Positions 25,631 to 34,598 of a DNA stretch of 37,197 nt are shown one piece after another. Positions within the stretch are counted from its first letter, which is position 1. The number at the start of each line of letters is the position of its first letter. The DNA comes from Sedimentimonas flavescens. Lineage in GTDB: Bacteria > Pseudomonadota > Alphaproteobacteria > Rhodobacterales > Rhodobacteraceae. Both the position numbers and the translations under genes were made by a program. The stretch lies in contig NZ_JAHVAI010000021.1 of NCBI RefSeq assembly GCF_019264375.1, positions 1 through 37,197 of the forward strand. The letters run 5' to 3'. Under the pieces are notes generated by a model. The model was not told the DNA's origin. It did not search any database and was given only the letters and a program-made list of their open reading frames with translations.

Positions 25631-26881
25631 ATGGCGACGAACTTCATCTGGGGACCTGATGGCAATCTCCCGCGAATTGAGGAACATACCAAGCGTAAGC
25701 TCGATGTCCTCAAGAACTATCTTGATGTCTATTTCGACACAGTGGTTCGCAACCCAGCACAAGATCGTTTGAATATTACTCTCGTGGATGGATTCAGTGG
25801 AGGCGGCGCATATTCCGATGGAAACGAGACACGAGCCGGGAGCCCGCTTGTTCTCCTCAATGCTGTTGAAGAGGCGACCGTAAGACTGAACGAAGGTCGC
25901 GCAAAGCCTCTGGAAATCAATGCACGCTTTATCTTTGTGGATGACGAACGCGAGCATGTGGCCGCCCTGAAGAGGGAGCTGCGCGGGAGAGGGTACAAAG
26001 AGAACGACCCGCAGATCTCTGTATTAGAAGGAAAGTTTGTAGAACACTTGCCGACAATCATGGCTGAGATCACGCAGACTCAGCGCAAAGGCCGATCCAT
26101 TTTCTTTTTGGATCAGTTTGGCTACTCCGACGTGCCAATGTCAGCGATACAGACGATCTTCACTGCCCTTGATAGAGCAGAGGTCGTGCTCAATTTCGCC
26201 ATCGATAGCCTCTTGAACTATCTCCAGGACGCCTCGGCAGAACTTCCTCTCTACCAACAGTTTGGTATCGACTCCCGCTTCATCGCTGATTGGAGACAGC
26301 GAAAAGATGAACATATGGGCCGCGCCCTGACGCAGCGCGCGCTCATGGCGCACATTCACGCAAAAAGTGGGGCCAAGTTTTTCACGCCATTCATGCTGTG
26401 GTCGCGCACGGATAACCGATGGATGATGCTTGCACACCTATCGCAACACCAAGCTGCCCGCGACAAGATGCTTAGCGTGCACTGGCAGGAACAGAACAGC
26501 TTCACCCACATTGGTTCTGGCAGCTTATTTTCTTTGGGGTATGACACGCGGTTGATCGAAAGTTGCGACTCGCTCTTCAACTTTTCAGAGATCGATCGAA
26601 CCAAATTGAGTACGGAGCTCGTGAACGCCCTGCCAGCCGAAGTCCACCAAATGATGGAAAATGGGCAGTTGGACGTCGCACGCCTGTTGGATGAGATTGG
26701 CAATCGAACAGCGGGCACCAACGACGACATTTTTCAGGTACTATCCGAATTGGCACAAGCGCGTGAATTAGAGGTTTTATCGGCCAACGGAACGCCGAAA
26801 AGGGCAGGAACGCGTATTTCTATCAAAGATCGACTTATCAGACCTAGCCAACCAACATTATTTTTTCCGTCGCGCTGGTAG
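25631..26881 (+). CDS. tcmP: Three-Cys-motif partner protein TcmP
   Basis: A 416-residue protein of the TcmP family, whose members are found next to three-Cys-motif proteins, as here. The N-terminal half looks like a Rossmann methyltransferase-like fold: LVDGFSGGGAYSDGN (about 51-65) in the place of motif I, FIFVDDEREHVAALK as the acidic strand-2 end, and FFLDQFGYSDVP (148-159) in the place of motif IV. The C-terminal half is helical. AGGA precedes the ATG and seven bases separate it from the DUF5131 gene. Base composition of this pair looks more A+T-rich by eye than the glucan gene, suggesting separate acquisition. The role is unproven; mobile context suggests defense or nucleic-acid modification. 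It converges with the GIY-YIG gene, whose stop is 21 bases away. Confidence 0.87.
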   Translation: MATNFIWGPDGNLPRIEEHTKRKLDVLKNYLDVYFDTVVRNPAQDRLNITLVDGFSGGGAYSDGNETRAGSPLVLLNAVEEATVRLNEGRAKPLEINARFIFVDDEREHVAALKRELRGRGYKENDPQISVLEGKFVEHLPTIMAEITQTQRKGRSIFFLDQFGYSDVPMSAIQTIFTALDRAEVVLNFAIDSLLNYLQDASAELPLYQQFGIDSRFIADWRQRKDEHMGRALTQRALMAHIHAKSGAKFFTPFMLWSRTDNRWMMLAHLSQHQAARDKMLSVHWQEQNSFTHIGSGSLFSLGYDTRLIESCDSLFNFSEIDRTKLSTELVNALPAEVHQMMENGQLDVARLLDEIGNRTAGTNDDIFQVLSELAQARELEVLSANGTPKRAGTRISIKDRLIRPSQPTLFFPSRW

Positions 26882-26901
26882 CCCGCCGCGCCTTTTCCTG
26901 G

Positions 26902-28110
26902 TCAAACCTTCGCAACGATTTCTTGGGATTGAACGTCGTACTCGAACAAATGAAGGCGCCCCTCTTCAATCAGTTTCGCCGCACGGCCGACATGGTCCGG
27001 CAAAACGTAAAACCATTCCTTTGGAAAGACCTTCTTCCCGAAGCGATCCGTCACAAAGAGCTCTGCCGGCCTGGCCGTCGCGAAAAAGCGGTGGAGAAGG
27101 TTCTCAACTTTGCGGCGGGACAGGTTTTGAAGCTCGTAGGTCGCGACGATGTCCACTGGTGCTAGCAAAAAAGTTGGATCGTTGCGAGCGTCTGCAACCC
27201 GGCGCGAAACATCCTGACTGGTGACACCGATCTTGTGCAGGATCATTCGCTGAGTTCTGATCGACGGATCATCCGAGCGCGACCGAGCGACGTAAATTGT
27301 CCCAGACAATTCGAGTTGATCAGATTCCCAGTCCGGATCGAGGGGACCAAGCCCGACCTTCTGAACCATTCTGGCCGTCTTATCGTCGTTGAGCGACTTG
27401 CGGAACGAAGACATAAGAGGATCACTCTCCATGCCGTTGGAAAAGATGACCCGAAGTCTGTGGTCACGAGAGCCCCCTCGCGCGGACATCTCGGATTTCT
27501 CAGCGATCATCGCGAGAAGGCCGTTGCGGATGAAGAAGTCGCCTTCTATGGGCTCAATCACGGACCATTTCTTTACGGGCAGTGCTTGGCGGTCGCCCGC
27601 TTCCAAAGCCTGCTGCACCGCTTCAAAACGCTCTGCGAACTGGTCGAAATCGCGACAGGGAACAAATTCCGCCCGATGATCGGGCAAGTGTCGCTCTGCG
27701 GCAGGCGTCGTATGTTTCAAATCGATCAGAGACGCATCGACGGAAAGCTCTTCATCGTCGAAAATATCATCTAGGCTGTCAGGCACGTCAGAAACTAGCG
27801 GCTCATCTCGCCATGATTTCAATGCCTGCGCTGTCTCGTCGTCCAAGAGTCCAAACCGGTCCTCCAGCCGCATCTGGTCTGTCGGCGCAGACTTGATCGA
27901 TGCCCAGATCGAACCGAGCCGCATCTCGTCATGGTCCACCGCATCAGGATCGGGAACGCGCCCGTGTTTCTCAAAGAACGCTGAGACTTCTCTCAGCGCG
28001 CCAGCCCCTTGGTCGGAAACTACAGTGGCGCGGCTGCCGCGCAGCCTAACGTCCAACAGGCCGAATTCATCGTCTTCCGCAAATATGTCATCCAAGCTCG
28101 GCCGCGTCAT
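26902..28110 (-). CDS. GIY-YIG nuclease family protein (T5orf172-like)
   Basis: A 402-residue protein, last gene of the five-gene defense operon. The C-terminal domain has the GIY-YIG pattern: GTIYVARS (270-277) for the first tripeptide region, LHKIGVTS (291-298) for the second, VSRRVADARNDP with the catalytic-type Arg, KVENLLHRFF (334-343) with a candidate catalytic Glu, and FPKEWFYV at the end. The first 250 residues are acidic and repeat a short motif: SLDDIFAEDDE near residue 5 and SLDDIFDDEE near 112. The protein may be recruited to a partner through these. Its start overlaps the helicase stop by four bases. It is the likely cleavage subunit of the system; this is inference from domain and position. 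Confidence 0.82.
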   Translation of the reverse strand: MTRPSLDDIFAEDDEFGLLDVRLRGSRATVVSDQGAGALREVSAFFEKHGRVPDPDAVDHDEMRLGSIWASIKSAPTDQMRLEDRFGLLDDETAQALKSWRDEPLVSDVPDSLDDIFDDEELSVDASLIDLKHTTPAAERHLPDHRAEFVPCRDFDQFAERFEAVQQALEAGDRQALPVKKWSVIEPIEGDFFIRNGLLAMIAEKSEMSARGGSRDHRLRVIFSNGMESDPLMSSFRKSLNDDKTARMVQKVGLGPLDPDWESDQLELSGTIYVARSRSDDPSIRTQRMILHKIGVTSQDVSRRVADARNDPTFLLAPVDIVATYELQNLSRRKVENLLHRFFATARPAELFVTDRFGKKVFPKEWFYVLPDHVGRAAKLIEEGRLHLFEYDVQSQEIVAKV

Positions 28111-30191
28111 TGCATCGCGCCCTCGCGCAGCCGCTTCGCCTTCTCAGCTTTCAGCCAGGCCAGTGCCTCTGCCATCCGCTTCTCCAGGGGATCGGCAGAA
28201 TGAACGTTCGGCTCACGTCCTTCACTGGCCCGGAACGCCTTGATCCTCGGCCAAAGTGTTCGAGCCTCGTCGCCGGTCATATTGACCCGCAATGCAACCA
28301 TCGCCGATTGGACATGTGCCAAGAGCTCCGAGTTCAAAGACTTCGATGCGACCTCGAACCGTTCACGAAACGTGTTCACGCTATCGATGAGCTCAACATC
28401 GATGTCGCGGACGTTGATGAATTTCTTGACCATCTGCAGCAGCGTATTGGGGGCGCTGTCTCCGGCTTCATCCCCATCGTCGTCAGAAGCGTCCGCCTTG
28501 CCGGGGCTGCCGGTCAAAGGTGACTGCCCTTCAGCGAAGCCACGCTCAGCTTCTCGCCGCGCCAAAGTTAGCACGTTCATATGCGCCGCAAGGTGTTGCC
28601 GAACAGACTCGGCCTCTTCTGAATCCAGAGTTTCGTATCTGCGCTCGATGATGTCCGTCAGAACCATTTGCGTGGCAACCTCAGGCGCCGTGTCGGGAGA
28701 AAGGACCCGTCTATCCATTTCCTGGTAGGCGGTAGCCATCAAGTCGTGCATGTCCTTCTCGCAGATTTCCCGAGCTCGATCAGTGGGTGGCTCAATCAGT
28801 CCCTTGATACCGATTGTAACGTTGCCTTCGGCGTCAGTCCCGACCGGGGCACGCACGTCGCCATCCTCGCGCCGATAGAATTTGAAGTTGGGTGCCAACA
28901 CCTGCTCCATAAGCAGAGAACCAGAAATGGCCTTCAGCATGTCGTTGACCGCGTCCGTCACAACGCCGGTTTCCACACCCGGCTCGGCAACCAGGTTGGT
29001 GAAGAGCGCACGCGGCTTACCCGGCGCATCGCGAGTGGCTCTCCCGATAATCTGCACGATTTCTGTAAGCGATGACCGGTAGCCGATCGTCAGGGCATGT
29101 TCACACCAGACCCAGTCGAACCCTTCTTTCGCCATACCAAGCGCAATTATGATGTCGACCTTCTCGCGGTCCGACGTATCGTCTCGACGACCATCAGTGC
29201 CTTTGATCTCTCGCGAAAGCGCAGATTTAACGATGTCCCGGCCTGGTCCGTCATCAACCAGATCGGCGATTTTCAGAATCTGCCCATCTGGCCTGCGGAC
29301 CAGATCAAATCCGGTCTCAGGATCGCGACCTTCATGGACACCCAAGAGGTCGAGAATCTTTCCGACTTCGTTGTATTTGTCGTCGAATGCCTCGGACGAC
29401 CCCCGATGAGGAATGTGGATGATCGTCTTTTGGTCAGGGTTCAGCACCCCTGGCAATCCGTTGACGTAATTGCCCTTGTAGAATTCGTAGTTGATCCCGA
29501 GTGCCTTGAGAAATTCGTAGCCTTCCAGCTGCTCGTAGTAGCTGTAGGTGATCTTGGTAAACCGATCCTCATCCTCTGGCCGCAACACTGGATCCGCATC
29601 CCCGCGGAAATAGCTGCCGGTCATTGCCATCACATGACATTCCGCTCGGGAAATCAGACTGCGCAGGATCACGCCCAGCCGGTTGTTGTCGGAGGCAGAG
29701 ACATGGTGGAATTCGTCAATGGCGATGAAGCAATTGTCAAAAGCCTCGATACCCGCAGTTCTTGCCACCTCATCGAAACCAAAGCGGAATGTGGCATGGG
29801 TGCACACCAGCACCTTGGCATCGCTTTCCAGGAACGCCTGAAACGCCTTGACCTTTTGCTTGTCTGCGTCCTCGCCGGTCAAACAGAGGTTCCAGCGATC
29901 ATCGACGTCCCAGTCCGCCTCAAACCCATAGCGGGTCAGATCCGTTGAGCGGAATGATCCGCCAATCGATGTCTCGGGCACGCAAACAATCGTCTTTTCC
30001 AGCCCCTGATGAAGCATCTTGTCGAGAGCGACGAACATGAGCGCGCGGCTCTTGCCAGCTGCGGGGGGCGCTTTGAGCAAAAGGAACTGCGCCGCTCGTG
30101 CGGCATAGGCGCGGGCCTGCATCGGGCGTTGGCCCAACTTGTTGGTTGTCGAATTGGAGCGCCCATAGGTCACGTTCACCATTTCAACCAT
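28107..30191 (-). CDS. SF2 DEAD/DEAH-type helicase or translocase
   Basis: A 694-residue ATPase. Walker A is APPAAGKS (41-48), motif II is DEFH (159-162), motif III is the MTGS stretch near 190, and motif VI is QIIGRATRD (380-388), so both RecA lobes are present. About 280 residues follow, with an acidic linker (DASDDDGDEAGDSAP) and helical ends, which may contact partners. GGGAG lies six bases before the ATG. It starts one base after the Abi-like stop and overlaps the nuclease gene by four bases. It could translocate on DNA as HsdR or Res subunits do, but has no nuclease motif of its own; the neighbouring GIY-YIG protein may supply that. The C-terminal part is not one I recognise. Confidence 0.87.
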   Translation of the reverse strand: MVEMVNVTYGRSNSTTNKLGQRPMQARAYAARAAQFLLLKAPPAAGKSRALMFVALDKMLHQGLEKTIVCVPETSIGGSFRSTDLTRYGFEADWDVDDRWNLCLTGEDADKQKVKAFQAFLESDAKVLVCTHATFRFGFDEVARTAGIEAFDNCFIAIDEFHHVSASDNNRLGVILRSLISRAECHVMAMTGSYFRGDADPVLRPEDEDRFTKITYSYYEQLEGYEFLKALGINYEFYKGNYVNGLPGVLNPDQKTIIHIPHRGSSEAFDDKYNEVGKILDLLGVHEGRDPETGFDLVRRPDGQILKIADLVDDGPGRDIVKSALSREIKGTDGRRDDTSDREKVDIIIALGMAKEGFDWVWCEHALTIGYRSSLTEIVQIIGRATRDAPGKPRALFTNLVAEPGVETGVVTDAVNDMLKAISGSLLMEQVLAPNFKFYRREDGDVRAPVGTDAEGNVTIGIKGLIEPPTDRAREICEKDMHDLMATAYQEMDRRVLSPDTAPEVATQMVLTDIIERRYETLDSEEAESVRQHLAAHMNVLTLARREAERGFAEGQSPLTGSPGKADASDDDGDEAGDSAPNTLLQMVKKFINVRDIDVELIDSVNTFRERFEVASKSLNSELLAHVQSAMVALRVNMTGDEARTLWPRIKAFRASEGREPNVHSADPLEKRMAEALAWLKAEKAKRLREGAMQ

Positions 30192-30192
30192 G

Positions 30193-31017
30193 TCATTCTC
30201 CCTTCGGGCGCGCGTTGATAATCTGGTTCACACGGCATCGGGTTGCTACCCATGCCTCCAGGTCCGGAGAGGACCACGCGATCAGCTTTAACGCGTCTTG
30301 GTACTTCGAAGATGGGCCTTTGTCGAAGATCGCATTGTGGTGCGCGATGCGGTTACGCCAGCGGCGAACGCTTTCGATCAAGTCGTGCAAGTCTTCCAGC
30401 TTGGCATCCCATGGAGCGTGCTTGAACACCCGCTGAAACCCTTTCGGGAACAGATAACGCTGGAACCGCTTGGTCGTCAGGTGCTCCCAAAACCCGAAAG
30501 ACAAAGCCGAAACCATGTGGTGGGCGTCCATAACGTCACCGTGTTGATCGGTCTCATCAGCGATTGCGTTGTCGATATCCTTCCTGCGAACAGGGTCCAG
30601 GATTTTCAGGAAAGTTGCGTTTTCAAACCATCGCGGGTCACGGAACGTCAGGGCGTTGTGTATGCTGTTCCGGCAGGTCACCTCGGCCATATGCAATGCA
30701 AAGTGAAAGGCCTCGGACAGGTCGCAGTTCCAGAGGTAGATGTCCTCGCGCGCCACCCCGGCATCACCCGCCGCAGGGGCGTATCGCTGCAGTCTTCGGT
30801 CGCTCAGGCAGTCGGTTAACAGCTTCTGAACCCTAAGATCGGTCAGAGTTTGAACTTGATCCGTGGCCACATCAGCGCTATCTATTGCTTCGTGAGACGC
30901 GGTGAGGTTGCCTTTAGGTGCTTCGGCAGGCTTCTGGCCCCTCCCGTGGACAAGATCATGAGGCGGGCCTTCGGGCGCCGCCTCGCTTGTTTTTGGGGGC
31001 GCGTTCTTATCGGTCAT
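30193..31017 (-). CDS. Abi_2/AbiD-like HEPN protein (putative RNase toxin)
   Basis: A 274-residue protein. The first 60 residues are low-complexity and polar, the rest is the Abi_2-like domain. Signs are RLQRYAPAAGD, the LHMAEVTCRNSIHNAL helix, VSALSFGFWEHL, and the HEPN ribonuclease motif RNRIAHH (R221-x4-H226). Proteins of this family stop phage growth by killing or arresting the infected cell, and HEPN domains usually cleave RNA. Its ATG overlaps the previous gene's stop (ATGA). Being in the middle of a methyltransferase-helicase-nuclease operon, it may be a last-resort effector or be controlled by the other subunits. No separate antitoxin is obvious unless the preceding unknown gene serves as one. 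Confidence 0.82.
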   Translation of the reverse strand: MTDKNAPPKTSEAAPEGPPHDLVHGRGQKPAEAPKGNLTASHEAIDSADVATDQVQTLTDLRVQKLLTDCLSDRRLQRYAPAAGDAGVAREDIYLWNCDLSEAFHFALHMAEVTCRNSIHNALTFRDPRWFENATFLKILDPVRRKDIDNAIADETDQHGDVMDAHHMVSALSFGFWEHLTTKRFQRYLFPKGFQRVFKHAPWDAKLEDLHDLIESVRRWRNRIAHHNAIFDKGPSSKYQDALKLIAWSSPDLEAWVATRCRVNQIINARPKGE

Positions 31018-31805
31018 TTCGCACCCGCCTTCTGATCACGATCCTTCAGTATCGCCTTCTCGAACCACGCGGGAACACTGGTAACGTCAGCCTTAGAGAT
31101 GTTCTCGGGCACGTCCTTCCAGAAAGACACGATGGCATCAGCGAACGCCTGCAATTGTACATCGCTGACCTTGAGGTGTGTATGATCACGCCACTCAATA
31201 CCCAAGTCGTTGTAGAATTTAACGCCATTTTCGTCCGTAAAAGGATCGACCACGTACTCGGGAAACTCCCTCTTCAAATTTTCAAATGCCGTGCCCTCTC
31301 CATGCTTGTAGACATTCACTACAAGTCGGCACGCATCCAGCAGCTTGAAATACCCAGTACTGCGGATCTTCCACCCGAAGCCTTCGAGCAGGTCAGCGAG
31401 GTCTGAAAAGTTCGCCTTCCAGATTTTTTCGGCGGCCAGATCCCCCCGGTGCCAATGTCCAATCTCACGCACCAGCCAATCGCGAAGCTGCTTGTCCCAT
31501 TCATGGAACATGCCCGCGACCACACTCAGCTGGGTCTGATCACGCATATCGGAGAGCAGGCGATAGAACTCGATGCCGGCCTCTCCGGCCGCCTCATAGA
31601 AGCTCCCCGGATCGTCTCGGTCGGGATCGAAACGGTGGCTGTTGTTCTCGAGCCAGTCTTCCGAGGCCTTGTCTGCCTCAGCTTCTATGTTCTCAAACTG
31701 CGTGAGAAGCCGCTTGCGTGCCTGTTCGACATAGAACAAGTGCCCGTCGATCAGCGACTGGCGAAATGGTCCCCACATCTGGAACAATACATAGGCCCCC
31801 GTCAT
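31014..31805 (-). CDS. Unknown helical protein of the defense operon
   Basis: A 263-residue soluble, helix-rich protein with no domain I can name. The stretch FKLLDACRLVVNVYKHGEGTAFENL resembles the Asn-x-x-KHG motif in families of uncharacterised proteins with HEPN-like helices, but the Arg-to-His spacing (seven residues) does not fit the usual Rx4-6H. I therefore do not call it HEPN. WLVREIGHWHRGDLAAEKIW is another distinctive segment. It overlaps the methyltransferase stop by four bases (ATGA) and the Abi-like start by four, so it is surely expressed with them. It could be an antitoxin for the Abi-like protein, a specificity partner, or a sensor; nothing in the sequence decides. Confidence 0.75.
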   Translation of the reverse strand: MTGAYVLFQMWGPFRQSLIDGHLFYVEQARKRLLTQFENIEAEADKASEDWLENNSHRFDPDRDDPGSFYEAAGEAGIEFYRLLSDMRDQTQLSVVAGMFHEWDKQLRDWLVREIGHWHRGDLAAEKIWKANFSDLADLLEGFGWKIRSTGYFKLLDACRLVVNVYKHGEGTAFENLKREFPEYVVDPFTDENGVKFYNDLGIEWRDHTHLKVSDVQLQAFADAIVSFWKDVPENISKADVTSVPAWFEKAILKDRDQKAGAK

Positions 31806-34492
31806 GCGCGCGCGCCCTTCTTGTCCTGCGATTTCACCTTGGCGGCATAGAGCTTGAAGAGCTTCTCTAGCCGTTCGGTGTCATTGCGGAAGGGGCGGCC
31901 GATATACATTGTTTCCAAGAGGTCATCGTTCTCCCGATGCACCGCGCGCAGGTCGTCGGGCATTTTGTCGGGGTCGTAGAGCTCGGCGATGGTCTTGGGG
32001 AAATGCGAGTAGCGGCACTTGAGGATGCGCCGCGCCGAGGCGGATAGCTCTGCCAGCTGATCCTCACTGAACTTCGGCACCGGGAAGGTGTTCCAACCGA
32101 GGGTGTTGGAGTAGCGAAAGCGCGTCTCAAGTTTTCCGCACACGTTGGCAACCCAAATGAGATGCAGGCGTGACGCGATCAGGGCGATGCACCATTCAGG
32201 GGCGTCATAGAGCACTTGGTTGAGGTTCGACGCGATAACATCTGCACCAACACGCTCGACAGGAAGGTATGGCCTGCGTTCGGAAGTGACGCTCGGCACC
32301 AGAATAGAATGGTTTTCGGCGGTGAAGACTTGCTTAAAACGATACGACAGAGGAAGCAGCTTTTCCCGCACATATGCGTCAGTGCTTTTCGCACGAAATG
32401 CTTTCACCTCTCGGATGCGTTCCGCTATTGCCGGAATGGCCTCTGCTTCGGCGACAGTCTCAGGGGTGATCCACAGACAGTAACGGCGGTAACCATTAAC
32501 GACCTCGTCGGCGCCCATGAACGGTCGGACAAATGCTGATGCACGCGGCTCACGCTCAACTAACGCCTCTTTTTCATCCTGAGTTAAGATGAGGTGACCA
32601 CCCTCAACTGGCTTGTTGCCATAGTCCATGGAGGCGAGGCCGAACAATCCGGTGCGCGTTCCTTCCACAGCGACGGATGGGGCATTGACCAAGTATCCGT
32701 TGATGTTGTCTGCCGCGCTCTCGATGCCATCCGCAAACAACCGCTTCGATTCTCTGCACTGGTTACGGATGCCGATTACCGAACACATGACCGTTGCATT
32801 GGAAGAAGCATTGTTCTGCCATTTGAAATCCTTATGCGCGAATCCGATTTCCAGATCATCTTCCAGCACATGCGGCCACAACGCGGCGACAGAATAGCCC
32901 TGACAAATCGAGTTAGTGGACACCAAGGCCGCCCGAGCGGTTCGTCCACGGATGTAGCGGGAAGCCTTGAAGAACCATGCCGCCACGAAGTCGAAAGCGG
33001 CAAAGCTCTTTACATGCCCGGAGAAGACATGCGCAAGGTCGGCCTTCTGTTCTTTGCTCTGATACGTTGACCCAAGGAACGGCGGGTTGCCCGCGATGAA
33101 CACCTCCTCGCCCTCACCGGGAGGCGGGCAGACTTCTTCCCAGTCAATACGCAGAGAGTTCCCGGTGCGAATATGCGCCGCATCTTTTAGAGGCAGCGCA
33201 GCGGGACGGCGACCAAAAACCTCGGCAAAGCTGGCATTGGCCTGATACTCGGCAATGAACAGCGCGAGCTTGGCAGTCTCTGCCGCAAAGTCCGCGATCT
33301 CGATTCCATAGAAATTGCTGATCGGGATGGCCGAAAACATCTGCATCGAGCCGGGGCCGGTGAGTTCCTCCAACCGCTGCAGGATGCGCGTCTCGCGCGC
33401 TCTGAGTTCGCGGTAGGACACGACCAGAAAGTTGCCCGAGCCACAGGCAGGATCAAAGACGCGAATACGCGACATGCGGTCCAACACCTGCTGCAAAGCT
33501 TTCGCGCGATCCCAGGCCTTGTGGATCTCGGCATCCAGATCATCGAGGAACAGCGGCCCGATCACCTTCATGATGTTCGGCACCGAGGTGTAGTGCATCC
33601 CCAGTTCCGAGCGCTGCTTGGGATCAGCCACCGACTGGATCATCGAACCGAAGATGTCAGGGTTGATTTCGCGCCAATCAAGATCGCTGGCATCGCGCAG
33701 GTAGCGGAAGGCGATTGTGTCAAACCGCGGCGCGTCGATGGTGCCCGCGAACAGCCCGCCGTTGACGTATTCTAACTCTGCCGTCCATGCTGGCAGGGCG
33801 CCGCGCTTGTCCTTGGGCAAGTTCATGGCGTTGAAGGCGGCGATGATGGTTTCACGCGCCTCTTCGCCCTTGTCGCCCGCATGGGTGAACAAAAGGCGCG
33901 AGAACTGGTTGTCCGGGAAGATGCCCACGTCCTCGGCGAACATGCAGAAGATGAGCCGCATCATCAGCTGGTTCATCTCGTGCCGCCGATCGTCGCTACC
34001 CCAATCGGGATTGGCCTTGGTCAGCGCATCATAGAGACGCGCGAGCTTGCCGGTCGCTTTGACGTCGACAGGGTTCTCTTCGACCGCGCGGTAGCGTTCC
34101 TTGCCCGCGGCGGGCAGGAAGAAGCCGAAATGATCACCTAACTCGCTGAAGGTGCAATGCAGTGTATCGCCTGAAGCTGGATGTTCAGCCGCAATGGTTT
34201 CGCCATCGGTCGCGATCAGGATCGCGGGCTTGGACGCCTTGGTTTTCTTAGAGGCGCGCAGCTGATCGAGCGTGACATCGGTCAGACCCTTTAGTGCAGG
34301 CGCGTAGTGGAATTTCTTGTTGAACAGAACGCCGCCAGAAAGATCCGACTTGTTGGTCGAGCCATTGCGCAGTTTCGAAATCGCAGCCTTGGCCGCGTCC
34401 GTCGCCTCAGCAAATGCAAAGGGGAATTCATTCGGATCAAATGGCTTGGCCGCAATCTCGGCAAGGGCATCGTAAATTTCAGTCGGGTTCAT
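31802..34492 (-). CDS. MmeI-like N6-adenine DNA methyltransferase
   Basis: A 896-residue class I methyltransferase, first gene of the operon. Motif I is FDPACGSGNFL (346-356) and motif IV is NPPF (469-472), which marks an amino-methyltransferase, probably adenine N6. An N-terminal helical spacer (HEMNQLMMRLIFCMFAEDVGIFP) precedes them. The C-terminal half (FVRPFMGADEVVNG, YRRYCLWI, LETRFRYSNTLGWNTFPVP) matches the target-recognition and C-terminal parts of MmeI/YeeA-type enzymes. I see no PD-ExK nuclease domain at the N-terminus as in true type IIL enzymes, so cutting would need another protein. The upstream TTG is ignored: ATG 34492 has GAGG at good spacing. It gives the host mark; the helicase and GIY-YIG genes downstream are candidates for restriction. 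Confidence 0.87.
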   Translation of the reverse strand: MNPTEIYDALAEIAAKPFDPNEFPFAFAEATDAAKAAISKLRNGSTNKSDLSGGVLFNKKFHYAPALKGLTDVTLDQLRASKKTKASKPAILIATDGETIAAEHPASGDTLHCTFSELGDHFGFFLPAAGKERYRAVEENPVDVKATGKLARLYDALTKANPDWGSDDRRHEMNQLMMRLIFCMFAEDVGIFPDNQFSRLLFTHAGDKGEEARETIIAAFNAMNLPKDKRGALPAWTAELEYVNGGLFAGTIDAPRFDTIAFRYLRDASDLDWREINPDIFGSMIQSVADPKQRSELGMHYTSVPNIMKVIGPLFLDDLDAEIHKAWDRAKALQQVLDRMSRIRVFDPACGSGNFLVVSYRELRARETRILQRLEELTGPGSMQMFSAIPISNFYGIEIADFAAETAKLALFIAEYQANASFAEVFGRRPAALPLKDAAHIRTGNSLRIDWEEVCPPPGEGEEVFIAGNPPFLGSTYQSKEQKADLAHVFSGHVKSFAAFDFVAAWFFKASRYIRGRTARAALVSTNSICQGYSVAALWPHVLEDDLEIGFAHKDFKWQNNASSNATVMCSVIGIRNQCRESKRLFADGIESAADNINGYLVNAPSVAVEGTRTGLFGLASMDYGNKPVEGGHLILTQDEKEALVEREPRASAFVRPFMGADEVVNGYRRYCLWITPETVAEAEAIPAIAERIREVKAFRAKSTDAYVREKLLPLSYRFKQVFTAENHSILVPSVTSERRPYLPVERVGADVIASNLNQVLYDAPEWCIALIASRLHLIWVANVCGKLETRFRYSNTLGWNTFPVPKFSEDQLAELSASARRILKCRYSHFPKTIAELYDPDKMPDDLRAVHRENDDLLETMYIGRPFRNDTERLEKLFKLYAAKVKSQDKKGARA

Positions 34493-34506
34493 CAACAGGC
34501 CTCGGA

Positions 34507-34527
34507 ATTCGTTACACTATTCGTAGT
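34507..34527. promoter_or_regulatory. Short repeats upstream of the methyltransferase operon
   Basis: ATTCGT occurs at 34507-34512 and 34519-34524, one helical turn apart, and ACTA-TTCG-TAGT (34516-34527) is a small palindrome. They lie 15-35 bases before the start of the defense operon and could be an operator. Too short to be sure. Confidence 0.2.
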
Positions 34528-34598
34528 CAAAGAAGCCGCCGGAAACTACCGAAAATAAACGCGAAATACACGCTTGGCGAAATCTCATTCACCGCTTT

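Noticed and set aside
31014-31805. Calling the unknown operon protein a HEPN RNase
   Set aside because: The Arg-to-His spacing in its KHG motif is not the usual Rx4-6H, and no other HEPN signs were seen.
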